Below, piece after piece: positions 34,089-43,036 of a stretch of 53,958 nucleotides of DNA. The DNA is from Candidatus Woesearchaeota archaeon. Lineage in GTDB: Archaea > Nanobdellota > Nanobdellia > Woesearchaeales > DSVV01. The stretch is from assembly GCA_016219865.1 (NCBI GenBank), contig JACRKF010000027.1, positions 1 through 53,958 on the forward strand, given 5' to 3'. The position numbers were made by a program, and so were the translations under genes. Positions within the stretch are counted from its first letter, which is position 1, and every line of letters starts with the position of its first letter. The notes beneath the pieces were generated by a model. That model was given only the letters and a program-made list of their open reading frames with translations, searched no databases and was not told the origin of the DNA.

Positions 34089-36608
34089 CTATTTTTTATA
34101 TTCATCCAACTCCTTCAGAAACCTTTCAATAGTCTTAATCAGATGTTCTGGCTGTGTCCGTAAAATAATAGCAGCCTTCGCAACAACATCTCCTTCAAAT
34201 TTCTCAGTAGATTTCAATAGTAATTCAACAGCATCAATCTTCTGCTGTTTTTCAACTGCTTTTTTTGCTTTTTTCCAATTATCAAACAGTTCCTGCGCTC
34301 TCGCTGGAATTTGCTGTACATCACATTGCAAAAGCTTTGCAATCACCTCTGCAACCTTACTTTCATCAGCTGATTCATTAATAGCTGCATTTCCTGCAGT
34401 AAATGTTATCCGCGCAATTCCATCTTGAATCTTTGCAGTTTTGATTATTTTTATTTTTCCAGCTTCACTAGTATTGTCCAGATGCGTTCCACCGCAGCAT
34501 TCAACATCAGTATTGATAATATTTACAATGCGAAGCTCTTTTCCAGGCACAACTCCGCCTTGATAAATATTTAAGCCAAATAATTTTTCAGCTTCATCAC
34601 GAGGATAAAATTTCTTGATAACAGGAATCCTTGCTTCAACTATCCTATTCGCCTCCAACTCTATTTTTCTAACTTCATCTTCAGTAAGACTTTGAAAATG
34701 AGTAATATCAATATGCGCTTTTTCCAATGTTTTTTTTGCGCCTGCTTGATTGATATGATTTCCTAAAACAGTTCTTGCAGCTGCGTTCATTATATGCGTA
34801 GCAGTATGATGTTGCGTTAATTGCATTCTTCGCGCAAAATCAATAACGCAAACAACAGCTTCTCCTTCAAGAATCTTATGTTCAGCAGTTAATTCATGAA
34901 CAATAACATGTTTATACTTAAAAACATTAACTACTTGCTCATTCTGAATAGTTCCACGATCATTTATTTGCCCGCCAGAAGTAGGATAAAAATATGTTTG
35001 ATCAAGAATAACATATTTGCCAATAATCTTGACGATATGCGCTTTAAACTCTGCTTTTTTCCAATCATCAAAGTACAATACTTTTGTTTCTGGAACATTA
35101 GCAATATCAAGAACAATATCTGCTTTTGTTTCATGTTCTTGTTTTTCTTTATCATGTTTGCTGGCAACAAGAGCATAAAAATTATCAGGAACTTGAACAT
35201 TTTTCCCAAGTTTTTTAGCTTCATCAGCAATAAGTTCTGGAGCTATTCCATTGCTGTCATATAATTTAACAAGAATTTCCGGAGTTATTTCTTCTTTGAC
35301 AATTCTTTGTGTTATTGCGCGTGATTTATCAACAGTTTGAATATATTTATGCCTTTCAACTTCTAATATTTTTTTTACATTTGCAATATTTTCATGTAAT
35401 TCTGGGAATAATGGTTTCAAATATTGAGCATGTTCTTCTGCAATAGCGCCAAGATCAAGATTCCAATTATATTTATCATTAAAATACAACGCTCTTCTTA
35501 ATATTACCCTTAAATTATATCCGCCGCCAACATTGCTTGGCAATCCTCCGTCTGCTAATGCAAACAGCAGAGAACGTGTATGTTCGGCAACAGAAAATAA
35601 TGCAGACAATGGAACGACATTTGATTTCAGATAAGAAACATCAACCTTTAATTGATCTGCAATCTTTTGCCACATCTTTTGAAGATCATCTACTTCATCA
35701 GCATTAAGATATGAACTAAATGGCAAAAATCTTTGCATAAGATGTTTATCAACCTTTATTCCAGTTTGATGAAATAATTTCTTACATACTGTAGGAAATG
35801 TTGTTTCATAACTTGTTGCAGTTGCCTGCGTAAACCAAGCATTTCTTTCATGCCCCATACCCATATCAAGCACTTTGAGATTAAGCTCTTTATTTCCATG
35901 TGGAGTAACCTCATAAAGCATATACACCTGATTCCCTAACTCAAGACCTCGAGAAAAATATTCCATGCATGGTCCAAAATTACCTCCTCCAGCCCATGCA
36001 TCTTCATGGAATGTTATTTCTTCATTAGGCAATCCTAAACCTTTATTTAACCAAGAATGAATATCCTCAAAATATTTTCGCTGATTGAATTCTTTTGGAG
36101 GAGTAAAAGCATGCTGTCCTATCATGACAAAGCCAGTATAATGCGCGCCAGTAATGCCAACATTATCAATATCATTAAACCTAAGACAAAACTGCGGCAC
36201 AACTAATGGATTTGCTGGAGGTTTTACTTCTCCTGAGACAACATATGGCTGAAAATCATAGATGCTTGCTTGAACAAACTCAGTATCATCTCTCCAACGC
36301 GCTATGACTGGATATCTTTTAATTGGTGTATACCCTAATTTCTGAAAATGTTTAGAAAATTCCTGCCATACTTCTATATAATCCAGCTTTTTCTTTGCAG
36401 GCGGATTATCAAAAAAACGAAATCCTCCAGAACATGCAGGATCGCCGCAATTATGCTGACCATTATTGACTGTCCAGAAAGATATTCCGCAAGTTTTACA
36501 TTGCTTGCGAACAAAACCCTGTTCTTTTAGTACTGATGCAGCATAATACTTCTCAGGATTCTTGCTTGCAATTGCTTTGAACTCTTTTTTGATTTGTTTA
36601 GTATCCAT
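34089..36608 (-). CDS. alaS: Alanyl-tRNA synthetase (archaeal type)
   Basis: I start at the ATG at 36608 (MDTKQIKKEFKAIAS, 839 aa), not 36680: a TATA box at about 36632-36641 is 27 nt from it and would lie inside the longer ORF. The N-terminal Zn-like block QCKTCGISFWTVNNGQHNCGD is typical of archaeal AlaRS. The class II core is RYPVIARWRDDTEF; the editing domain has HHTATHIMNAA and CCGGTH. The C-terminal domain is a little short for archaea. It charges tRNA-Ala and clears mischarged Ser/Gly. Confidence 0.95.
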   Translation of the reverse strand: MDTKQIKKEFKAIASKNPEKYYAASVLKEQGFVRKQCKTCGISFWTVNNGQHNCGDPACSGGFRFFDNPPAKKKLDYIEVWQEFSKHFQKLGYTPIKRYPVIARWRDDTEFVQASIYDFQPYVVSGEVKPPANPLVVPQFCLRFNDIDNVGITGAHYTGFVMIGQHAFTPPKEFNQRKYFEDIHSWLNKGLGLPNEEITFHEDAWAGGGNFGPCMEYFSRGLELGNQVYMLYEVTPHGNKELNLKVLDMGMGHERNAWFTQATATSYETTFPTVCKKLFHQTGIKVDKHLMQRFLPFSSYLNADEVDDLQKMWQKIADQLKVDVSYLKSNVVPLSALFSVAEHTRSLLFALADGGLPSNVGGGYNLRVILRRALYFNDKYNWNLDLGAIAEEHAQYLKPLFPELHENIANVKKILEVERHKYIQTVDKSRAITQRIVKEEITPEILVKLYDSNGIAPELIADEAKKLGKNVQVPDNFYALVASKHDKEKQEHETKADIVLDIANVPETKVLYFDDWKKAEFKAHIVKIIGKYVILDQTYFYPTSGGQINDRGTIQNEQVVNVFKYKHVIVHELTAEHKILEGEAVVCVIDFARRMQLTQHHTATHIMNAAARTVLGNHINQAGAKKTLEKAHIDITHFQSLTEDEVRKIELEANRIVEARIPVIKKFYPRDEAEKLFGLNIYQGGVVPGKELRIVNIINTDVECCGGTHLDNTSEAGKIKIIKTAKIQDGIARITFTAGNAAINESADESKVAEVIAKLLQCDVQQIPARAQELFDNWKKAKKAVEKQQKIDAVELLLKSTEKFEGDVVAKAAIILRTQPEHLIKTIERFLKELDEYKK

Positions 36609-36646
36609 AAAAAAAGAAGTATAAGAAAGACTATATAAAATTATTC

Positions 36647-36688
36647 TTTGAATTGTGAATTTTACAACAGTAAAATCCACAATTCAAA
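36647..36688. promoter_or_regulatory. 19-bp palindrome between divergent alaS and HPF-like promoters
   Basis: TTTGAATTGTGAATTTTAC (36647-36665) and GTAAAATCCACAATTCAAA (36670-36688) are reverse complements with one mismatch, spacer AACA. TATA boxes lie just outside each end, TTTTATATAG (minus, about 36632-36641) and TTTATATAA (plus, 36692-36700). Because both transcripts start outside, it acts as DNA, not RNA: most likely an operator controlling both genes. Confidence 0.7.
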
Positions 36689-36721
36689 AACTTTATATAA
36701 CACCTCAGCATATATTTTATC

Positions 36722-37144
36722 ATGGAAGAAACAACACCAGAACAAGAAATCTCATTTGAAGAATCAACTGAAATCATCCAATATGTTGGATTACATGAAC
36801 TTGATGATAAAGAAAAAGATATACTTAACAAACTCACAGCAGAATATCATCCTAAAGTAAAACGCTTATTGCATAACAATACTTCTTTGACAGTGCATAT
36901 AAAAAAATTACGTAACAACTCAAAAAACGAAAAGAAACAGCATAAATACAGCATTACAGTAAAAACAATATCTCCAACAAAACCATTCAGGGCAGCATCT
37001 AATGATTGGAACTTAAACACAGCAATACATGATGCATTTATGAATCTGGAAAAAGAGCTCGAAAGAGTATACAGAAAGAATGACATCCATAAGAATCATG
37101 TAAAGTTCTCAACAAATAATAAAACTAAAAAGAAGAAAAAATAA
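36722..37144 (+). CDS. Ribosome hibernation-factor-like (HPF/RaiA, S30AE) protein
   Basis: 140 aa. The middle TVHIKKLRNNSKNEKKQHKY and the C-terminal LNTAIHDAFMNLEKELERVYRK match the beta-strand and last-helix pattern of HPF/RaiA domains, which bind the small ribosomal subunit and silence it. A highly basic tail fits rRNA binding. The N-terminal 40 acidic residues are extra. Assignment rests on pattern only. Divergent from alaS with a shared palindrome; leaderless TATA about 27 nt upstream. Confidence 0.5.
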   Translation: MEETTPEQEISFEESTEIIQYVGLHELDDKEKDILNKLTAEYHPKVKRLLHNNTSLTVHIKKLRNNSKNEKKQHKYSITVKTISPTKPFRAASNDWNLNTAIHDAFMNLEKELERVYRKNDIHKNHVKFSTNNKTKKKKK

Positions 37145-37185
37145 ATACAGTTAATTATTTAAATACTGAAATATATCCATTTTCT

Positions 37186-38442
37186 ATGGAAAGTTTTTAT
37201 TTTGCAAAATCAGGGCAAGTTTATACATTATCTGCAGAAGCAGCAATTGTAGATAAACTTCTCCATTCACAATTAATTCTAGATCAACTTAAAGCACAAA
37301 ATCTTTATGAAAATGGAAAGATAACAGAAAAAGGTAAAAAAGCATTAGAACCAGATATTTTATCTAATATTGTTCCTAATGCTATAGCTCGTTATCATAA
37401 CGAACCTGAGGATCATTCAATCATACCAACTACAGAACAGGCAATGCTTGTGGCAGCTGATGAAGCGCATTCATTTTTCGAAGTAACTAGATCAACTGCT
37501 GCTAGAAAAACTCTTGCAGACTTTACCATATCTGGAGAATTAATGCTGGCAAATGCTGGTCATAATGGTTATTCATGGAAAGGAGAAAAAATAAATCCAC
37601 ATATTCCTAGCAAGATTGATGAAATAAATGGAGGACGTAAAGAACTGCCTTTAGAAGATTTGCTTCTTGGCTCTCCTATTGTTGGTTCTTCTGCAAATCT
37701 TTGGGTTCCTGTATTAACAGCGCAAGAAATAAAAAAACAAATAAGTCCAAAGCATTCACAAATGCCTAAGAATTTAATGAAGATACTAATGTATCATGAG
37801 GGTAAGATAACTCCAGCGCAATTTAATGTTGAAACAGCAACATTTCAACCATTTACATCTTTAGCAGATTCATTTTCTCCTGAAGAAGTTGAATTGATTG
37901 ATTCACCAAAAGTTCATTCAGAGTACGCAAAGAAATTTCATGCAACAAAATTATCTTCAAAGCCAGAAATTTTCAGAAAGATAGAGTATCTTCATTTGAG
38001 ATTGACACGTATGCCAATACCAAATAATGTTGAGTTTTTTACGTATAAAGCTATGGAAACAGCAGGTGCGATGCTTTCAAGAGTTACTCATCATAGAGAA
38101 TATGATTCATGTATGAATGCCAGCCAATTTCTAGTTAATTATTATAGTTCAGATGTAAGTTTTCGATGGAATATTGCAAGAAAGTTTTTACATAAAGAAC
38201 CAAGTGAAGAAGCTATAGCAGAATATTGTTTTGCTACAAAAAATGAAGTACGAGAAGTATTACAAAATACTCTTGCAAGAATTCCAAGAAATCTTCAATT
38301 AAGGCATTTTAACAGATTTCTGCTATACAAAGCATTTGAAAGAACAGTTGTAGACAACAGTGGACATTATATTGTTGGGCAGATTACAGGAGACTCCCAA
38401 AAAATACATATGCCTTACATAAAAATTGATTTAAGAAAATAA
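37186..38442 (+). CDS. Hypothetical protein, 418 aa
   Basis: No family recognised. Cytosolic in appearance: no signal or membrane helix, mostly helical after residue 240. Notable stretches are NGKITEKGKKALEPDI near 43-58 (winged-helix-like), ELMLANAGHNGYSWKGEKI near 118, and YLHLRLTRMPIPNN near 270. TTTAAATAC about 27 nt upstream suggests a leaderless mRNA. Ends at a hairpin repeat. Confidence 0.6.
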   Translation: MESFYFAKSGQVYTLSAEAAIVDKLLHSQLILDQLKAQNLYENGKITEKGKKALEPDILSNIVPNAIARYHNEPEDHSIIPTTEQAMLVAADEAHSFFEVTRSTAARKTLADFTISGELMLANAGHNGYSWKGEKINPHIPSKIDEINGGRKELPLEDLLLGSPIVGSSANLWVPVLTAQEIKKQISPKHSQMPKNLMKILMYHEGKITPAQFNVETATFQPFTSLADSFSPEEVELIDSPKVHSEYAKKFHATKLSSKPEIFRKIEYLHLRLTRMPIPNNVEFFTYKAMETAGAMLSRVTHHREYDSCMNASQFLVNYYSSDVSFRWNIARKFLHKEPSEEAIAEYCFATKNEVREVLQNTLARIPRNLQLRHFNRFLLYKAFERTVVDNSGHYIVGQITGDSQKIHMPYIKIDLRK

Positions 38443-38484
38443 AAATCCCAATCACCGCAAGTGGTGGGGTATCCTCCAACAAAT
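38441..38484. repeat. Intact hairpin repeat (copy of the one split at 20271/20634)
   Basis: CCCAATCAC / GTGGTGGGG stem around CGCAA (38447-38469), then TATCCTCCAACAAAT. It sits between two convergent genes, so it may act as a terminator as well. Confidence 0.65.
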
Positions 38485-38500
38485 AAAAAAATAAGAAAAA

Positions 38501-40882
38501 CTAATTATTTTCTTCTTTAGATCCCTGTTCTTGAGAATCATCTCCACTATTATCCTTATTCTCACTATCATTTTGATTATCTTGTTGTTCATTATTTTCT
38601 GAATTATCTTGATCCTCTTTTTCTTGTTGATTATATCCTCTTTGTTCATCATTATCTTGATAATCTCTTCTCATATCACGATTATCTTTTTCCCTTCCAC
38701 TATCAATATATTCTCGATCCCGCTCAAGTTTCTCTATTTCCTTTTGCAATCGCTGAACATCAGTAAAATCAGCTGCTTCTTTGCTTCCTTGCTCTGCATC
38801 ATGGAGCAATTGTTTTATTTCTTCAGGGCTTAAGCTTTCAAAAGAACGATCACCTATGTTAATTCTTCCTTCTTTTTGCATTCTTTGTAGATCACCAATA
38901 AAATTAAATCGTTGCTGTTCATGTTGTTGCTGGCCGTAGTTTTCTCCTATTGGAAATCCTTGCGGCATTGTAGGAATATCAACTTTTCTTATGACGCCGC
39001 CAACTGCTTCTTCTCTTTTTTCTTCATACATTTCTTGATATTTTCCTTGTCCAATTTCTTCTGTTATCTTTTGCGTGCTCATTTCTTTGCATGCTTCCAT
39101 TCCAATAAACTCGCCGTCTTTTATGCATTCTTGCGGAGCCCCGCCTTTGTTATCTGGACCTCCATTTTTCATATCAGGGAAATCACCTTCGCTAAATTCT
39201 CCTTCGGAAAATCCTTGTCCATATCCTTCTCCTTGCTGGTATTTCTCTTTCATAATTGTTTCACATTCTTCTTTGCCTATAAATTCGTTATCTTTCATGC
39301 ATTCCTGCGGAGCTTTGCCTTCTCCTCTTTCACCCTGCATCTGGTTCTTGAATTTTTCTTCACATGCTTCCCTTCCAATAAAATCGTCACCGTCAAAGCA
39401 TTCTTTTGGTATCTTTCCAGCATCGCGCATTTTTGCAGTGCATTCTTTTTCGCTGATTGGTCTTCCACCTTCAATGCATTCTTCTGGAATATTTCCTTCA
39501 GCCATCATCTTCTCCTCACATGCTTCCCTGCCGATAAAATCGTCACCGTCGAAGCATTCTTTTGGTATTTTTCCTGCTTCTTTCATTTTTTCCAGACACG
39601 CGTTTTCACCAATTGGTCTTCCATCTTCTATGCATTCTTCTGGAATATCTCCGGAATCCATCATTTTCTGTTCACATTCTTCTCGTCCGATAAATTTATC
39701 GCCATCAAAACATTGTTCAGGTATTTTTCCTGCTTCTTTCATTTTTTGAATGCACTGTTCTTCTCCTATGAACCTGTCGTCAGCAACACACTCATCAGGC
39801 ATTTTTCCAGATTCAATCATCTTCTTTGTGCATTTCTTTTCTCCGATAAATCGTCCATTTTCCATGCATTCTTCAGGAGGTTCGCCATGTTTTTCAATCA
39901 TTATCTTTTTACAATCTTCTTTTGTCTTTGCTCCTGCTTCGATGCATTCTTTTGGCGCAAATTTCTCAAACATTTGTTCTTCTTCCTCATCCATAATCTG
40001 CCTGAATTTCTCTCTCATGAACTCTGGCAGCAATTCTTCTCCTGCATATTGTCCTTCAGAATCAAGTTCTTGGCATGCCTCTTCATTATCTTCAAGTTCG
40101 CAGAGTATAACTAATTTCTTATCCTTTTCGCAGTATGTTTTCATTTTCTGTATAGGAATATCTTGACACTGGCAATTCTGTATATCTCCAATGCATGACT
40201 TTAATACTTCTGCAAGTTTATTCGTTGCTTCCTCTTGCAATTTTCTAATGTCAGTTTCAATATAATCTTTTAACCAAGCAGGAGCTGTATCTGGATTGCA
40301 TTTTTCTTCTTGCTCCATCAATGCATAATCGATTCTTGCCAGTTGTTCACATAAGTTTACAATTTTATCAGCAAGTTCTCCTGCAAGCTTGTTTTTCTCA
40401 ACTTGATTGGAAAGAGAATTGTACAATTGCTGAATCTTTTCTTCATCTGGCAATTGTTCTTGCAATTGTTTAAGAATATCTTGTATCTCTTTACTGTCTG
40501 CTTCAACTTGTTTTTTTAAATCTGGAGAAATCTCCTCTTCAATTAACGCTGAGATATTTTTTGCATTTACTAATGCAATTGTTAAAGCAGCTGTATTGTT
40601 CTCAGCAGCCATCTGTTGCGCTTCAGCTGCTTTTTCCTTAGCAATCTCTAATGCATATTCTACTTTTTCATCCCCTTCTTTTGTTGCGAGTTTAACTTCT
40701 TCAACAATCTCATCAATAAAATAAAAAGGACTGTCTGGAGTAATTCCTGCTTTTGGCGCTTCGATAACAACTTCCTCTTCTTCATCCTCTTCAGCAGCAG
40801 CGACAAGAATACCAAACATAAAAATACTTACTAATAACAAAAATAATAAACTAAATATCCGCTTTAATCTTTCTTCTTGCAT
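38501..40882 (-). CDS. Secreted Cys-repeat protein (10 x about 26 aa) with DUF5667-like N-terminus
   Basis: 793 aa. Signal peptide FSLLFLLLVSIFMFGILVAAA, acidic stretch, then AGITPDSPFYFIDEIVEEVKLA (DUF5667-like) and a helical region to about 290. Residues about 310-610 hold ten units of the form P-x-E-C-x5-FIG-x3-C-x2-KM-x4-GKI, two Cys each; three units read PxxCFDGDxFIGRE almost identically. The C-terminal 150 residues are Gln/Asn/Glu-rich and disordered. Probably a cell-surface adhesin or spacer held by disulfides. Plus-strand ORFs over it (38912-40166) are antisense shadows. Confidence 0.75.
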   Translation of the reverse strand: MQEERLKRIFSLLFLLLVSIFMFGILVAAAEEDEEEEVVIEAPKAGITPDSPFYFIDEIVEEVKLATKEGDEKVEYALEIAKEKAAEAQQMAAENNTAALTIALVNAKNISALIEEEISPDLKKQVEADSKEIQDILKQLQEQLPDEEKIQQLYNSLSNQVEKNKLAGELADKIVNLCEQLARIDYALMEQEEKCNPDTAPAWLKDYIETDIRKLQEEATNKLAEVLKSCIGDIQNCQCQDIPIQKMKTYCEKDKKLVILCELEDNEEACQELDSEGQYAGEELLPEFMREKFRQIMDEEEEQMFEKFAPKECIEAGAKTKEDCKKIMIEKHGEPPEECMENGRFIGEKKCTKKMIESGKMPDECVADDRFIGEEQCIQKMKEAGKIPEQCFDGDKFIGREECEQKMMDSGDIPEECIEDGRPIGENACLEKMKEAGKIPKECFDGDDFIGREACEEKMMAEGNIPEECIEGGRPISEKECTAKMRDAGKIPKECFDGDDFIGREACEEKFKNQMQGERGEGKAPQECMKDNEFIGKEECETIMKEKYQQGEGYGQGFSEGEFSEGDFPDMKNGGPDNKGGAPQECIKDGEFIGMEACKEMSTQKITEEIGQGKYQEMYEEKREEAVGGVIRKVDIPTMPQGFPIGENYGQQQHEQQRFNFIGDLQRMQKEGRINIGDRSFESLSPEEIKQLLHDAEQGSKEAADFTDVQRLQKEIEKLERDREYIDSGREKDNRDMRRDYQDNDEQRGYNQQEKEDQDNSENNEQQDNQNDSENKDNSGDDSQEQGSKEENN

Positions 40883-40927
40883 GAAAATCCCTCTTTTTAA
40901 GATTATAAAGCTTATAGCTTTATAATT

Positions 40928-42112
40928 TTATTCTTTTAATATTATATCCTCTTTCTTAAGCTTATACTGTTGATACCATGTATAACAATCATGATCATAT
41001 ACTTTTTCATACCACTTGCACTGCAGAGCAATGCATTGATGATCTTCAAGTTTTTCGTTTTCTTTGCAGACAATCTTTTCGCAGATGTGATTCTTAACAG
41101 TCTCATCAAACTCACATTCAAGTTTCTGGCAGCTATGATTAACTGTGATCTCATCATCCATGCAATTCAGAATATCACAGGAATGATCCTTAATAATTTC
41201 ATTATCTAAACATTCAAGTTTCTGACAGCTATGATCAATGCAGACTTCATCAGTAACACATTCACTATCAGCACAGCACTGGTATTTTTTGCATTGATGA
41301 GGTTCAAGAGGATAAATATATTCACAAGTATTGCAGTCTAATTTCTGGCAGATGCTGTTTTCACAGATCTCATCAGCCATGCATTCATTGTCTTTTTCAC
41401 ACAATGGAAGTTCACTGCATTCTTTAGCAATTGAAAACCCTGATTTCTCGCATTGGTGATAAACCATAAACTCCTTGATCTTCTTGTCAGTATCCCATTT
41501 CAGCGTAAACCTATTGCCTTCATTCTTTCGTTTCATGGTAATTGTGAAATTTTCAAACCCTTCGCTTGTAACTACAGGGGTGTGCCGTATCACTTTATTT
41601 GTATCTAGCTTTGCATTGAAACTCAGTGAATAAGGATTGGCAAAACGAAACTCTTTCTTTTTGCTTATTGAAAGATCATTGATCAAAAACTTGCCGACAA
41701 ATGTGTCATTTCTCATATAACAAGATTCAACAAAAGATTGGTTCAACATTCTGCAGCTAAAACTAAACACAGGACATTTGACTGTATGCCTTTTTTTCCC
41801 AATCTTGATATAATATGATGTTGGTTCTCCTGCAACAAAAATGCCATCTTGTGATTCATAAGTGTAATATGTTACTTTCTTCTTACCTTCTGCTTTTACT
41901 TTGCTGCTCCATGCGCCTTTGACTGGAAAATAATTATCCTCTGCTTTAACAGGTCGAGCAGTGACATCGTTTCGTATCAAAGAATCATCTATCTTTAAAG
42001 AACCATCGTCTTTGCATTCGATCTTGGTTGCTGAAACAAACGAGAGGAAAATAAAGATACAACAGAACAAAAGCAACAAAGATCTATACCAGCATACTCT
42101 GAATGATGCCAT
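40928..42112 (-). CDS. Secreted protein with 16-aa Cys/His repeats
   Basis: 394 aa from the ATG at 42112 (MASFRVCWYRSLLLLFCCIF), which begins the signal peptide; the track ORF adds codons from a dispersed repeat (CERSEQAN). The middle is beta-rich. From about residue 290 a run of about six units C-x4-E-x4-H-x-C-x3 follows (for example CMDDEITVNHSCQKLE), exact 16-residue spacing. The metal-ligand-like Cys/His set could bind zinc or form disulfides. Lies 45 nt upstream of the other Cys-repeat gene on the same strand, so likely one operon. Confidence 0.65.
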   Translation of the reverse strand: MASFRVCWYRSLLLLFCCIFIFLSFVSATKIECKDDGSLKIDDSLIRNDVTARPVKAEDNYFPVKGAWSSKVKAEGKKKVTYYTYESQDGIFVAGEPTSYYIKIGKKRHTVKCPVFSFSCRMLNQSFVESCYMRNDTFVGKFLINDLSISKKKEFRFANPYSLSFNAKLDTNKVIRHTPVVTSEGFENFTITMKRKNEGNRFTLKWDTDKKIKEFMVYHQCEKSGFSIAKECSELPLCEKDNECMADEICENSICQKLDCNTCEYIYPLEPHQCKKYQCCADSECVTDEVCIDHSCQKLECLDNEIIKDHSCDILNCMDDEITVNHSCQKLECEFDETVKNHICEKIVCKENEKLEDHQCIALQCKWYEKVYDHDCYTWYQQYKLKKEDIILKE

Positions 42113-42159
42113 TTTATTATTTTCTATCTTTGAAGAATATAAATGTTTAGTATTTGCTT

Positions 42160-42174
42160 GTTCACTTCGTTCAC
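42160..42174. repeat. GTTCACTTCGTTCAC dispersed motif
   Basis: GTTCAC-TTC-GTTCAC shares its core with 15107-15119. The minus-strand translation CERSEQAN is a familiar false peptide from such repeats, so it supports the later start of the adjacent gene. Confidence 0.4.
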
Positions 42175-42215
42175 AATACAAATATCACAGTGATTAGTAA
42201 AGTTTATATATAATA

Positions 42216-42229
42216 ACGTATTATTACGT
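42216..42229. promoter_or_regulatory. ACGTA-TTAT-TACGT palindrome at the transcription start
   Basis: Perfect 5-bp arms between the TATA box (TTTATATATAATA, about 42203-42215) and the ATG at 42233. A small operator for autoregulation of the nucleotidyltransferase module is plausible. Confidence 0.45.
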
Positions 42230-42232
42230 ACT

Positions 42233-43036
42233 ATGGAAATAATCTCAAAGATAAGCAAGGGGTCAAAGATGGATCAGATATATATACCAAGAAATAGATA
42301 TGGAATGCAGATAGGAAGTTATGTAGTGATACGTCCATTTATTGAACAAAAAATAAAGAAAAAACCGTATTTATACAATATTTCTTCCATTGAGCCCATA
42401 AAGATGAAAATAATCGAAGAATTATTTGACTTTGTTGATAGGAAAATAAATAAATATGATAATATTATAATTACAGGCAGTTTTCTGGACAAAGGGTTTA
42501 CTTTCAATGATATTGATATTATAGTTATTTCTGATGAAAATGTAAATACCGCCAATATGAAAAAAGAGGTCGAAAAATTATTAGGTATTAAAGCAGATAT
42601 TCTGTCATTAGATAATAGATCATTAATTGCAGGATTATCTACTGACCCATTATACCAGACAATGCTGAGTAAATGCGTTGCAAAGAGAAGATTTATTTAT
42701 AAAATACAAAAGAAAATAAATTATAAACTATTAGATTTACATCTGTTAAAGAGTGAGATTGTTATTGATAACTTTGATACGCTTACAGGAAGAGAAAAAT
42801 ATTATTATACGCGGAATATGATTGCAATTTATTTATTTCTTCACTTTAAGAAAATAACAAGAGAATTAATAGATAATGAGATTAAGAGGATGTTTAATAT
42901 TGATGATATTTCGTTAATAAAAGAGAATTTAGTTAATAAAAAGAGATTCTTGTATAAATATAAAAATATATATGGTTGTATATTTAAAAGAATTATGAAG
43001 CGTATTAGGGAGAATGCCAGTAATGGATCAAAATAG
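42233..43036 (+). CDS. Nucleotidyltransferase-domain protein
   Basis: 267 aa. IITGSFLDKGFTFNDIDIIV near 80-98 is a pol-beta-type nucleotidyltransferase motif (G82-S83, D93, D95). About 170 mainly helical, Lys-rich residues follow, unlike the short MntA fold at 20732. Family beyond the core not recognised. It overlaps a 119-aa gene, as antitoxin-toxin genes do. A palindrome sits over its start site. Confidence 0.65.
   Translation: MEIISKISKGSKMDQIYIPRNRYGMQIGSYVVIRPFIEQKIKKKPYLYNISSIEPIKMKIIEELFDFVDRKINKYDNIIITGSFLDKGFTFNDIDIIVISDENVNTANMKKEVEKLLGIKADILSLDNRSLIAGLSTDPLYQTMLSKCVAKRRFIYKIQKKINYKLLDLHLLKSEIVIDNFDTLTGREKYYYTRNMIAIYLFLHFKKITRELIDNEIKRMFNIDDISLIKENLVNKKRFLYKYKNIYGCIFKRIMKRIRENASNGSK

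Noticed and set aside
34896-35264. 122-aa plus-strand ORF
   Set aside because: Antisense to alaS with Asn/Ile-rich composition.
38912-40166. Long plus-strand ORFs (400, 224 and 138 aa)
   Set aside because: They are antisense to the Cys-repeat protein, have Phe/Ser-rich compositions typical of reversed Lys/Glu-rich genes, and mirror its repeat period.
38450-41300. CRISPR-like periodicity
   Set aside because: The repeats are coding units without conserved DNA spacing or unique spacers; no CRISPR array is present in the window.
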